From contig CAOKHZ010000005.1 of the NCBI GenBank assembly GCA_948468385.1, positions 62,001-126,000 of the forward strand: 64,000 nucleotides of DNA, in the 5' to 3' direction. This document shows positions 16,915 through 25,881 of this stretch, piece after piece. Every line of letters begins with the position of its first letter. Position 1 is the first letter of the stretch. The translations under genes were made by a program, and so were the position numbers. Under the pieces are notes generated by a model. It saw nothing but the letters and a program-made list of their open reading frames with translations, did no database searches and was not told the origin of the DNA. The stretch is from an uncultured Faecalicatena sp. (GTDB taxonomy: Bacteria > Bacillota > Clostridia > Lachnospirales > Lachnospiraceae).

Positions 16915-17577
16915 GTGTCAAAAGGCGTAAGGGTAAGAGTATGGGGTGACTACGCGTTATTCTGCAGACCCGAGATGAAGGTGGAAAGGTGTTCTTATGA
17001 CATCATGACACCGTCTGCGGCCAGGGGAATTCTGGAGGCCATATACTGGCATCCTGGCATGCGGTGGATTGTGGATCGGATTTACGTGAAGAAACCGATA
17101 CAGTTCACCAGCGTTCGGAGGAACGAGGTGAAAAGCAAGATTTCTGCCAGCAACGTGTTGCCGGTATACAATGGGAGTTCTAAAAGGCTTTATTTGAGCA
17201 GTAAGGCGGAAATCGTGCAGAGGGCGTCCTTATTGCTTAGGGACGTGGAGTACGTGATTGAGGCGCATTTTGAACTCACGGACAAGGCGAATTCCAGTGA
17301 CAATCCGGGAAAGTTCAAGGACATTGTCATGCGCAGACTGAGGCGCGGGGAGTGCTTTCACAATCCATACATGGGTTGCCGTGAATTCCCGGCGAGATTT
17401 TCCCTATGCGAGGATGAGGAGATTTCTACGGCATATTCGGAGGAAGAGGAACATGATTTGGGCTTCATGTTGTACGACTTGGATTACTCAAATCTTCCCG
17501 ACATTCAGCCAATGTTTTTTAGGGCAATCATGAGAAGGGGCATTATTGATTTGCAAGATTGCGAGGTGGTTCGATGA
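16915..17577 (+). CDS. cas5c: Cas5c (Cas5d), crRNA-processing endoribonuclease
   Basis: A 220-residue RAMP protein opening VSKGVRVRVWGDYALFCRPE, typical of Cas5d. In type I-C it replaces Cas6: it cuts the repeat at the base of its hairpin and stays on the 5' handle of the crRNA as part of Cascade. A GTG start at 16915 is chosen because AAGGAGGTGG lies 7 bases upstream. The in-frame ATG at 16867 has no ribosome site and lies inside the predicted Cascade target. The stop overlaps the cas8c start (ATGA). First gene of the six-gene operon. Confidence 0.95.
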   Translation: MSKGVRVRVWGDYALFCRPEMKVERCSYDIMTPSAARGILEAIYWHPGMRWIVDRIYVKKPIQFTSVRRNEVKSKISASNVLPVYNGSSKRLYLSSKAEIVQRASLLLRDVEYVIEAHFELTDKANSSDNPGKFKDIVMRRLRRGECFHNPYMGCREFPARFSLCEDEEISTAYSEEEEHDLGFMLYDLDYSNLPDIQPMFFRAIMRRGIIDLQDCEVVR

Positions 17578-19307
17578 TTTTGCAGGCTTTGACCGAGTAT
17601 TATGAGGCGTTGCTGGAAGACGGAAAAGTCGCGGAACCGGGGTGGTGTCAGGCGAAAACGGCCTTTGCCCTGAATCTGGATGCGGATGGTGGTTTGAAGG
17701 GAATCATTTCCCTGAAAGAGGAAAAGGAAGTCGGTAAAAAGAAGGTCTGGACATCGTCGTATAGGAAAGTTCCCCGGATGGAGTCGCGCTCGTCGGGGGT
17801 GAAGGCGAATTTTCTTTGTGACAATTCCAAGTACATTTTGGGTGTTGACGCGACGGGAAGTGGAAAACGGGTTCAGGAGTGTTTTGAGGCGGCCAAGGAA
17901 AAGCATTTAAGGATTTTGGAGTCCGCAAATGGCGAAATGGCAGGTGCAATAAAATCCTTTTTTACGTCATGGAATCCGCAAAAGGCGAAGGAAAATGACA
18001 AGTTACAAGAAATATGGGATGAGGTTACGGATGGGAGCAATTTGATTTTTACGATGGATGCTCACGAGGCACAGACGGATGAAGAGATTCGCAGGGCTTG
18101 GGAAAAGTCCTTGGAAGAGGAAAAGAGTACGATAAGGGGAATCTGTCTTGTGACTGGAAAGGATGCGGAAATTACAAGAATTCATTCGGCAATCAAGGGA
18201 GTGCAAGGGGCGCAGTCTAGCGGGGCGGCGTTGGTATCGTTTAATGCGCCGGCTTTTGAATCTTATGAGAAAGAACAGAGTTATAATGCTCCGGTGGGAA
18301 CTTATGCGGCATTTGCCTATACTACTGCGCTGAATTTTCTTTTGACGCAGAGGGACTATGTTTTTCGCTATGGGGATACGACAATCGTGTTTTGGGCGAA
18401 AAACGGGAAGGACGTTTACCAGGACGTTTTTAGCTGGTCGCTTGAGCCGCCGAAAGACAATCAGGAAACGATAAGGAGCGTTTTTCAAAACTTGAAGGCA
18501 CAAAGGGCGATCGACGTTGACGGAATTGAGTTGGATGAGAACCAGGAATTTTTCATACTGGGATTGGCACCGAACGCGGCGAGGCTGTCAGTTCGGTTCT
18601 TCCATAGAAGTAGTTTTGGAAATGTTCTGAAAAACATTCAGAAACATTACGTCAGAATGGATATAAAAAGGCCGTCTTGGGAGGAGAGGGAATATTTGGG
18701 GGTTGGCGGCATGTTGCATGAGACTGTTAATCAGAAGTCGAAAGACAAGAGTCCGGTGCCAAACCTTTCAGGAATGGTGTTAAAGGCAATCTTGGAAAAT
18801 GCAAGGTATCCAGAAAATTTATACAGTAACCTCATGATACGGATACGCGCGGAACAAGGAAGGATTACGTGGGGAAGGGCATCCATTATAAAGGCCTATT
18901 TAATTCGAAATCACCAATTGGAAAAGGGGGATGAATTTGTGGAACTGAATCAGGAAACGAATGACATGCCATATGTTTTGGGACGAATTTTTGCAGTACT
19001 TGAAAACATTCAAGAGGAGGCAAATCCCAATATCAATGCGACGATAAAGGATAGGTATTTTATTTCGGCTTGCGCGAACCCGGCATCCGTATTTCCTATT
19101 TTGCTGAGGTTGAAAAATAGTCATATCCGAAAAATTGAAAGACAGAAGGAATGGAAAAAGAGATTTTTCGAAGAAACATTAACGGAATTGCTGGGCAAAA
19201 TCGTGGAGTTTCCCAAAAGGCTGACGTTGGAAGAGCAAGGACGCTTTATCTTGGGATATTATCACCAGGTTCAGAAAAGATTTGAAGGAGGAAAAGTAAG
19301 TGAGTGA
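17574..19307 (+). CDS. cas8c: Cas8c (Csd1), large subunit of type I-C Cascade
   Basis: A 577-residue Csd1/Cas8c protein. It recognises the PAM and, with Cas5c, Cas7 and Cas11c, forms the surveillance complex. The ATG at 17574 overlaps the cas5c stop and is preceded by GAGGTGG. The C-terminal 122 residues (YVLGRIFAVLENIQEEANPN onward) form the helical small-subunit region that known type I-C systems also translate separately from an internal start. It ends 5 bases inside the cas7 start, indicating tight coupling. Confidence 0.95.
   Translation: MILQALTEYYEALLEDGKVAEPGWCQAKTAFALNLDADGGLKGIISLKEEKEVGKKKVWTSSYRKVPRMESRSSGVKANFLCDNSKYILGVDATGSGKRVQECFEAAKEKHLRILESANGEMAGAIKSFFTSWNPQKAKENDKLQEIWDEVTDGSNLIFTMDAHEAQTDEEIRRAWEKSLEEEKSTIRGICLVTGKDAEITRIHSAIKGVQGAQSSGAALVSFNAPAFESYEKEQSYNAPVGTYAAFAYTTALNFLLTQRDYVFRYGDTTIVFWAKNGKDVYQDVFSWSLEPPKDNQETIRSVFQNLKAQRAIDVDGIELDENQEFFILGLAPNAARLSVRFFHRSSFGNVLKNIQKHYVRMDIKRPSWEEREYLGVGGMLHETVNQKSKDKSPVPNLSGMVLKAILENARYPENLYSNLMIRIRAEQGRITWGRASIIKAYLIRNHQLEKGDEFVELNQETNDMPYVLGRIFAVLENIQEEANPNINATIKDRYFISACANPASVFPILLRLKNSHIRKIERQKEWKKRFFEETLTELLGKIVEFPKRLTLEEQGRFILGYYHQVQKRFEGGKVSE
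18939..19307 (+). CDS. cas11c: Putative Cas11c small subunit from an internal cas8c start
   Basis: In frame with cas8c, GTG at 18939 is preceded by AAGGGGG with 8-bp spacing, an unusually good ribosome site inside a gene. It would yield 122 residues ending with Cas8c. The alternative ATG at 18966 follows AGGAAAC. Separate translation of the small subunit from within cas8c is documented for type I-C Cascade. This sequence shows a suitable signal, but which start is used is inference. Confidence 0.6.
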   Translation: MELNQETNDMPYVLGRIFAVLENIQEEANPNINATIKDRYFISACANPASVFPILLRLKNSHIRKIERQKEWKKRFFEETLTELLGKIVEFPKRLTLEEQGRFILGYYHQVQKRFEGGKVSE

Positions 19308-20190
19308 AGTGATTAAAAACAGATATGAATTTGTGATTTTGTTTGATGTGGAAAATGGAAATCCGAACGGAGATCCGGATGCGGGAAACATGCCTAGGAT
19401 TGACCCGGAAACGGGATATGGCCTAGTTACGGACGTTTGCCTGAAACGTAAAATTAGAAATTATGTAGAAACAGTAAAAGAGGACGCGAAGGGGTATGAG
19501 ATTTACATTAGGGAAGACGTTCCGCTCAATCGGAGCGACAATAGGGCTTATGAGCATCTTGAAACCAATGAAAAAGGCGTGAAGGAATTGAAAAAGAAAG
19601 ATCCAGATGCGGATATAAAAATCAGGGATTTCATGTGCGAGAATTTCTATGATATACGGACGTTCGGGGCGGTCATGACGACGTTTGTAAAGGCATCCTT
19701 AAATTGTGGACAAGTCAGAGGGCCGGTACAGCTTGGATTCGCGCGAAGCATTGACCCGATTATTAGTCAGGAAGTGACGATAACGAGGGTGGCCATTACT
19801 ACGGAGAAGGACGCGGAGAATAAAAATACGGAAATGGGAAGAAAAAACATAGTCCCATATGCGTTATATCGTGCGGAAGGTTATGTTTCGGCAAATCTTG
19901 CGCGAAGGGTGACGGGATTTTCAGAGGATGACTTGGAACTCTTGTGGGAGGCGATTATCAATATGTTCGAACATGACCATTCCGCCGCGCGAGGGAAAAT
20001 GGCCGTCAGGGAGCTGATTGTGTTCAAGCATAGTAAAGAGTTGGGGGATTGCCCGGCATATAAATTGTTCGATTCCGTGGACGTGAAAAAGAAGGCGGAA
20101 ATCGCGTATCCGAGAAAGTACCAAGATTATATTGTAGATATTCAGGAAGAAAAAATTCCGGAAACAGTAGAAGTGATAAGGAAAATATAA
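19300..20190 (+). CDS. cas7: Cas7 (Csd2), Cascade backbone
   Basis: A 296-residue Csd2-family Cas7. It opens with YEFVILFDVENGNPNGDPDA, the family's conserved start, followed by RNYV and later RRVTGFSEDDLELLWEAI. Several copies polymerise along the crRNA spacer. The start is GTG at 19300, overlapping the cas8c stop by 8 bp, with AAGGAGG 8 bases upstream. The stop TAA shares its last base with the cas4 ATG. Confidence 0.96.
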   Translation: MSEVIKNRYEFVILFDVENGNPNGDPDAGNMPRIDPETGYGLVTDVCLKRKIRNYVETVKEDAKGYEIYIREDVPLNRSDNRAYEHLETNEKGVKELKKKDPDADIKIRDFMCENFYDIRTFGAVMTTFVKASLNCGQVRGPVQLGFARSIDPIISQEVTITRVAITTEKDAENKNTEMGRKNIVPYALYRAEGYVSANLARRVTGFSEDDLELLWEAIINMFEHDHSAARGKMAVRELIVFKHSKELGDCPAYKLFDSVDVKKKAEIAYPRKYQDYIVDIQEEKIPETVEVIRKI

Positions 20191-20852
20191 TGGAATATAG
20201 AGAAGATGAATATTTAATGCTTTCAGGAATTCAACACTTTGAATTTTGTAGGAGGCAGTGGGCATTGATTCATATAGAACAGCAATGGGCGGAAAATGAG
20301 CATACGGTCGTGGGTGAGTTGATGCATAAAAAGGCGCATGATCCATATTTGACAGAGAAGAGGAAGGAAGTGCTCATAGCGAGGGCACTTCCAGTGTCCT
20401 CTCGCATGCTTGGAATCAGTGGGGAGTGTGACGTTGTTGAATTTCATAAAGAAGACGAAGGCATAAAATTGTATGGGCGCAGAGGTCTTTACAAAGTCTA
20501 TCCGGTGGAATATAAGAAAGGAAAGCCAAAGCAATCAAAGGAAGATATTTTGCAGTTGGTGGCGCAGGCCATGTGTCTGGAGGAGATGTTTTCGACGGAG
20601 ATTTTGGAAGGGGCACTTTTTTATGGGGAAACAAGGAGGCGTGAAGCGGTCGGAATTTCGAAAGAATTGAGGCAACAAGTGGTAGACATGGTAAAGGAAA
20701 TGCATCAATATTATGAAAGAAAACATACTCCGCAAGTAAAGTATGGAAAACATTGTAATGCTTGTTCGCTAAAGGATATATGCATGCCGAAAATGAGCAA
20801 AGCACCATCAGTTAGGGGATATATCAGCCAGGCGTTGGGGGATTTGTCATGA
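20190..20852 (+). CDS. cas4: Cas4, PAM-selecting nuclease of the adaptation module
   Basis: A 220-residue RecB-family nuclease with a [4Fe-4S] cluster. An N-terminal cysteine lies in FEFCRRQW, and a C-terminal trio lies in HCNACSLKDIC. The nuclease core includes GECDVVEF and VEYKKGKPK. With Cas1-Cas2 it trims prespacers and ensures a TTC PAM and correct orientation. The gene is fused tightly into the operon (1-bp overlap with cas7, 4-bp with cas1). Confidence 0.95.
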   Translation: MEYREDEYLMLSGIQHFEFCRRQWALIHIEQQWAENEHTVVGELMHKKAHDPYLTEKRKEVLIARALPVSSRMLGISGECDVVEFHKEDEGIKLYGRRGLYKVYPVEYKKGKPKQSKEDILQLVAQAMCLEEMFSTEILEGALFYGETRRREAVGISKELRQQVVDMVKEMHQYYERKHTPQVKYGKHCNACSLKDICMPKMSKAPSVRGYISQALGDLS

Positions 20853-21880
20853 AAAAATTATTGAATACATTGTACGTGACATCGGAAAGCGGATATTTAT
20901 CCCTTGATGGGGAAAATGTCGTCGTGTCGGAAAATGGCCAGGAGATTGGGAGGCTTCCATTGCACAATTTGGAAGGCATTGTCTCCTTTGGTTATCGGGG
21001 GACAAGCCCGGCATTGATGGGAGCATGTGCGGAAAAAAACATTTCTTTATGTTATCTGTCACCACAAGGAAAGTTTTTGGCAAGGGTGAGCGGAAAAGTA
21101 AAAGGAAATGTAATTTTGAGGGAGCGGCAGTATAAGTGCTTTATGGACGATGGGGAAAGTGTGGACGTGGCGAAAAACTGTATTATCGGAAAGGTTCATA
21201 ATGCCAGATGGGTATTGGAAAGGGCAACGAGGGATCATGCTCTTCAAGTGGATGTTGAAAAGTTGAAGGTTTCATCAGAAAAGTTGAAAAAATCAATAGA
21301 ACAGATACAAGGTTGCCAAAATAAGGAAACATTGCGTGGGCTTGAGGGCGAGGCAGCCCGGATTTATTTCACAGTATTTGATGAGTTGATTCTCCAACAG
21401 AAAAAGGACTTTTCGTTTCACGAAAGAAATAGGAGGCCGCCGTTGGACAATGTCAACGCATTACTTTCATTTTCGTACACGTTGTTGACAAATATGATTA
21501 CGTCTGCATTGGAAACGGTGGGGTTGGATCCCTATGTAGGCGTTCTTCATACAGAACGTCCAGGGCGAGTGTCGTTGTCGTTAGATTTAATTGAGGAATT
21601 GCGTCCGGTTTTGGCCGATCGTTTTGTCTTGTCCTTAATAAATAAGAAAATGATTACAAAAAAGGGATTTAAACAAAAGGAGAATGGCGCAGTCTTGATG
21701 GATGATGAAACCAGAAAGAATGTGTTGGTTGAATGGCAGAATAAGAAAAAGGAAACGCTTACCCATCCTTTTTTGAAGGAAAAAATGGAGTGGGGGATGG
21801 TTCCTTACGTGCAAGCGATGCTGTTGGCGAGGTATTTGCGTGGCGATTTAGACTCATATCCGCCATTTTTATGGAAATGA
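20849..21880 (+). CDS. cas1: Cas1 integrase (type I-C)
   Basis: A 343-residue Cas1. An N-terminal beta domain is followed by a helical catalytic domain with LRGLEGEAARIYF, VLHTERPGRVSLSLDLIEE and LRPVLADRF supplying the metal-binding glutamate, histidine and aspartate. It integrates new spacers at the leader end of the array. The ATG overlaps the cas4 stop. No damage is seen, so adaptation should be functional. Confidence 0.97.
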   Translation: MKKLLNTLYVTSESGYLSLDGENVVVSENGQEIGRLPLHNLEGIVSFGYRGTSPALMGACAEKNISLCYLSPQGKFLARVSGKVKGNVILRERQYKCFMDDGESVDVAKNCIIGKVHNARWVLERATRDHALQVDVEKLKVSSEKLKKSIEQIQGCQNKETLRGLEGEAARIYFTVFDELILQQKKDFSFHERNRRPPLDNVNALLSFSYTLLTNMITSALETVGLDPYVGVLHTERPGRVSLSLDLIEELRPVLADRFVLSLINKKMITKKGFKQKENGAVLMDDETRKNVLVEWQNKKKETLTHPFLKEKMEWGMVPYVQAMLLARYLRGDLDSYPPFLWK

Positions 21881-21888
21881 GGTGTTTT

Positions 21889-22179
21889 ATGCTTGTGTTG
21901 ATTACATATGATGTAAATACGGAAACGGCGGCAGGAAAGGCCAGATTGAGAAAAGTGGCAAAACAATGCGTGAATTATGGAAGGCGAGTGCAAAACTCCG
22001 TGTTTGAATGTATTGTGGATAATGCACAGTGTGTGCGATTGAAAGCGCTGTTGGTAGACATTATTGATGAGGAGGTGGATAGTTTAAGGTTCTACTATTT
22101 GGGAAACAAGTATCAAACAAAAGTGGAGAGTATTGGGGTCGAGAGAGGAAAAGCGGTCGACGATGTGTTAATTTTATAA
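21889..22179 (+). CDS. cas2: Cas2 adaptation protein
   Basis: A 96-residue Cas2 beginning MLVLITYDVNTETAAGKARL with the conserved YDV aspartate, then QNSVFECIVDNAQ. It forms the dimer core of the Cas1-Cas2 integrase. The ATG at 21889 lies 8 bases after the cas1 stop and follows GAGGTG; a longer in-frame extension to 21790 overlaps cas1 and is rejected. It is the last gene before the array leader. Confidence 0.96.
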   Translation: MLVLITYDVNTETAAGKARLRKVAKQCVNYGRRVQNSVFECIVDNAQCVRLKALLVDIIDEEVDSLRFYYLGNKYQTKVESIGVERGKAVDDVLIL

Positions 22180-22356
22180 TGGATTGGTGCGAATGGTAAG
22201 CGTACATAATGATACTGGGAGATTCGCACCTAAAACCCATATTTTTAAAGTGGTTTATGATGAAAAAACTGTGTGGTTTGAAAAGAATGTTTGATTTGTT
22301 TGATAAAATTGTTGAATTGCATTTGATTGTATAAAGAAAAATTGTGCAATTTTGTC
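22180..22356 (+). promoter_or_regulatory. CRISPR leader
   Basis: The 177-bp AT-rich stretch between cas2 and the first repeat. It contains a 9-bp inverted repeat, GGTGCGAAT (22186-22194) with its complement at 22222-22230, a dyad common in type I-C leaders. A TATAAA box at 22330-22335 could drive pre-crRNA transcription into the array. New spacers are expected to be added at 22357. Confidence 0.75.
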
Positions 22357-25300
22357 GTCGCTCCCCTCGCGGGAGCGTGGATTGAAATAACGCTTCAACA
22401 GATTTTGCCAACATTGATTTCAACGTCGCTCCCCTCGCGGGAGCGTGGATTGAAATATCCCTTTTGGCATTGCCAATTCTGCCCGGTCATGTCGCTCCCC
22501 TCGCGGGAGCGTGGATTGAAATCCCATCACCCCATCTGCCAATGCCGCCGCATGGAGTCGCTCCCCTCGCGGGAGCGTGGATTGAAATCCACGTCAGCTA
22601 CGGTGTTGGCTTCCGCTCCGCTGTCGCTCCCCTCGCGGGAGCGTGGATTGAAATCGGGTATTCTGATAATCTGCCCCACGTTTATCACGTCGCTCCCCTC
22701 GCGGGAGCGTGGATTGAAATATTTTCGGAATACCGACCATGATAGACGGCTTTTGTCGCTCCCCTCGCGGGAGCGTGGATTGAAATTGTTATCACTGGCA
22801 ATACTGCCGTTATCAGCTGCGTCGCTCCCCTCGCGGGAGCGTGGATTGAAATAACACTGCAAACGGCGGCAACAAGTATCCTGCCGTCGCTCCCCTCGCG
22901 GGAGCGTGGATTGAAATGTTGTCTGGGCAAGGGAGTTTTTGAAGATGGAGAGGTCGCTCCCCTCGCGGGAGCGTGGATTGAAATCCCTCTGTGATAATCA
23001 CGCCGACATTGCGGGCGGGTCGCTCCCCTCGCGGGAGCGTGGATTGAAATCATAAACGCCAATGACAACGGGGCAGTGAGTGTGGTCGCTCCCCTCGCGG
23101 GAGCGTGGATTGAAATTGATTAAAAATAAGGGTTCACGTTTCTTCTCCATCGTCGCTCCCCTCGCGGGAGCGTGGATTGAAATCTTGCGGACGGTGGGCA
23201 AACCTACGTGGCATTCTGTCGCTCCCCTCGCGGGAGCGTGGATTGAAATCACGTTCCAGACATTCCAGCCCGTCCTCCGTTATGTCGCTCCCCTCGCGGG
23301 AGCGTGGATTGAAATGTTTATAAAAAAGAACGGAAATGAGCTTTGGCTGTCGCTCCCCTCGCGGGAGCGTGGATTGAAATCGGCATTGGCAAACACAAGC
23401 AGAAACACGAAGTGGTCGCTCCCCTCGCGGGAGCGTGGATTGAAATACGCCGTAGGAATCCTCAAGACCGTCCCCGCATAGTCGCTCCCCTCGCGGGAGC
23501 GTGGATTGAAATAAAATGCGTATGTGTCAAACACATACACGTATACGTCGCTCCCCTCGCGGGAGCGTGGATTGAAATAGCTCTACGAAACATAGAACAA
23601 GAACTAGGCCGTGTCGCTCCCCTCGCGGGAGCGTGGATTGAAATAGCTCTACGAAACATAGAACAAGAACTAGGCCGTGTCGCTCCCCTCGCGGGAGCGT
23701 GGATTGAAATAGCTCTACGAAACATAGAACAAGAACTAGGCCGTGTCGCTCCCCTCGCGGGAGCGTGGATTGAAATTTGCAGACATCGTTGCTTGAAAAT
23801 GAGCGATTATGTCGCTCCCCTCGCGGGAGCGTGGATTGAAATGCTCGAAAATTTATGAGAACCCGTTGGCGTATTGTCGCTCCCCTCGCGGGAGCGTGGA
23901 TTGAAATAAGAATTATAAACGCATGGGCGGACATGACTGTGTCGCTCCCCTCGCGGGAGCGTGGATTGAAATCGTTTTATGAGCATGATGGAAACATATT
24001 GCCAGAGTCGCTCCCCTCGCGGGAGCGTGGATTGAAATTGACCCTATTTGTATTACCCCGTTTGGCATAACAGTCGCTCCCCTCGCGGGAGCGTGGATTG
24101 AAATTCCCTTGTTGTCCAGTCCAAGTCCCAACCTCAATGTCGCTCCCCTCGCGGGAGCGTGGATTGAAATAGTACATACGCCATGAGGGATTTGTAATAA
24201 TTCCGTCGCTCCCCTCGCGGGAGCGTGGATTGAAATTCCTGATTTGTCGACATCCAAAGTCCCATTATAGTCGCTCCCCTCGCGGGAGCGTGGATTGAAA
24301 TAAGCCGACCGCGCACTTGGTGTTCGACTCCACAGTCGCTCCCCTCGCGGGAGCGTGGATTGAAATCCGCAGTATGCCTGGGATGAATGGCTGGATTATG
24401 TCGCTCCCCTCGCGGGAGCGTGGATTGAAATACCGTGTACAAAACCTCTGGTACATTAATGTCCGTCGCTCCCCTCGCGGGAGCGTGGATTGAAATTGTT
24501 TCCTTCGCCCGGCACCTCCTCCAGTTTGTGGTCGCTCCCCTCGCGGGAGCGTGGATTGAAATTTTTGGGCGTTTGTAATCGTGTGATGTCTGGCGTGTCG
24601 CTCCCCTCGCGGGAGCGTGGATTGAAATCAGTCGGTGCGTACATAACCGCATACGCCAGACAGTCGCTCCCCTCGCGGGAGCGTGGATTGAAATAGCAAG
24701 ATTGACACTGGAATGGCACAGAATTCAGTCGCTCCCCTCGCGGGAGCGTGGATTGAAATCACGTGAAACATTACCATAATTGCATAAAACACGGTCGCTC
24801 CCCTCGCGGGAGCGTGGATTGAAATTGGTCGAGGGATGTTATTTTTATACTCTATTTTGTCGCTCCCCTCGCGGGAGCGTGGATTGAAATGCAACCTCAA
24901 TGGTCACAGACCGGCGGTCATTGGGTCGCTCCCCTCGCGGGAGCGTGGATTGAAATTACTTAAAATGGAAATGGGGGCAAAAAGGGGGCGTCGCTCCCCT
25001 CGCGGGAGCGTGGATTGAAATAGGTCATACCAGAGGGCGACGTTTACCGACTTAGTCGCTCCCCTCGCGGGAGCGTGGATTGAAATCTCGTGGCAGGGGC
25101 GCGTGTTTAAAATCCGCGGGAGTCGCTCCCCTCGCGGGAGCGTGGATTGAAATAACCCTAGAAAGGGAACGTATTCAACCGGGCACTTCGTCGCTCCCCT
25201 CGCGGGAGCGTGGATTGAAATCGACAATCCAGTTCCATGCATTAATTACCGAGTTTGTCGCTCCCCTCGCGGGAGCGTGGATTGAAATGGAATCGAAAAG

Positions 25301-25753
25301 CCGTCAACATGGCGCAAGGACGTCGCTCCCCTCGCGGGAGCGTGGATTGAAATCCCAATGTCTGCAGGCTCAAATTGCCCGCCTGGTGTCGCTCCCCTCG
25401 CGGGAGCGTGGATTGAAATGACCAATGCTGATAAATTGGATGGATATCACGCGGGTCGCTCCCCTCGCGGGAGCGTGGATTGAAATAATTGCGTTTTGTG
25501 TAACATTTTGGATCGCATTCGTCGCTCCCCTCGCGGGAGCGTGGATTGAAATGTCTTGTGCATCAGGATGGCATCTGGGTCGTGGTGTCGCTCCCCTCGC
25601 GGGAGCGTGGATTGAAATATTGCCGGGGCGAAGTCTTGCGTGTACCATGGAGACGGTCGCTCCCCTCGCGGGAGCGTGGATTGAAATAACTTACGATATT
25701 CGCGCACCGGCGGATACTCGTGTCGCTCCCCTCGCGGGAGCGTGGATTGAAAT
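22357..25753 (+). CRISPR. Type I-C CRISPR array, 52 repeats and 51 spacers
   Basis: A 32-bp repeat starts GTCGCTCCCC and ends GTGGATTGAAAT, with an internal GCTCCC/GGGAGC hairpin. I count 52 copies. All look identical, including the last one at 25722-25753. Spacers are 33-37 bases, mostly 33-34. Spacers 19, 20 and 21 (23579-23612, 23645-23678, 23711-23744) are identical, a tandem triplication. The array is oriented with its leader beside cas2, so the newest spacers are near 22389. No full-length spacer match was noticed elsewhere in the window. Confidence 0.99.
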
Positions 25754-25881
25754 GTGGAGTGGTACACGGACTTTATGACGGAAAAGCCCCATTTCCCCCC
25801 GCTATCACGAAACGAGGCTTTACATGAAGTATTATTTTCGTTATAATGACAGCATGGAAATTGACCGAAAAGGAGAATGTC

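Noticed and set aside
23513..23546. Hairpin inside spacer 18 (GTATGTGT/ACACATAC) as a possible regulatory site
   Set aside because: It is contained wholly in one spacer, so it reflects the invader sequence rather than a function of the array.
22327..25778. Many open frames across the array that read SLPSRERGLK or APLAGAWIE over and over
   Set aside because: They are translations of the CRISPR repeat in different frames, not genes.
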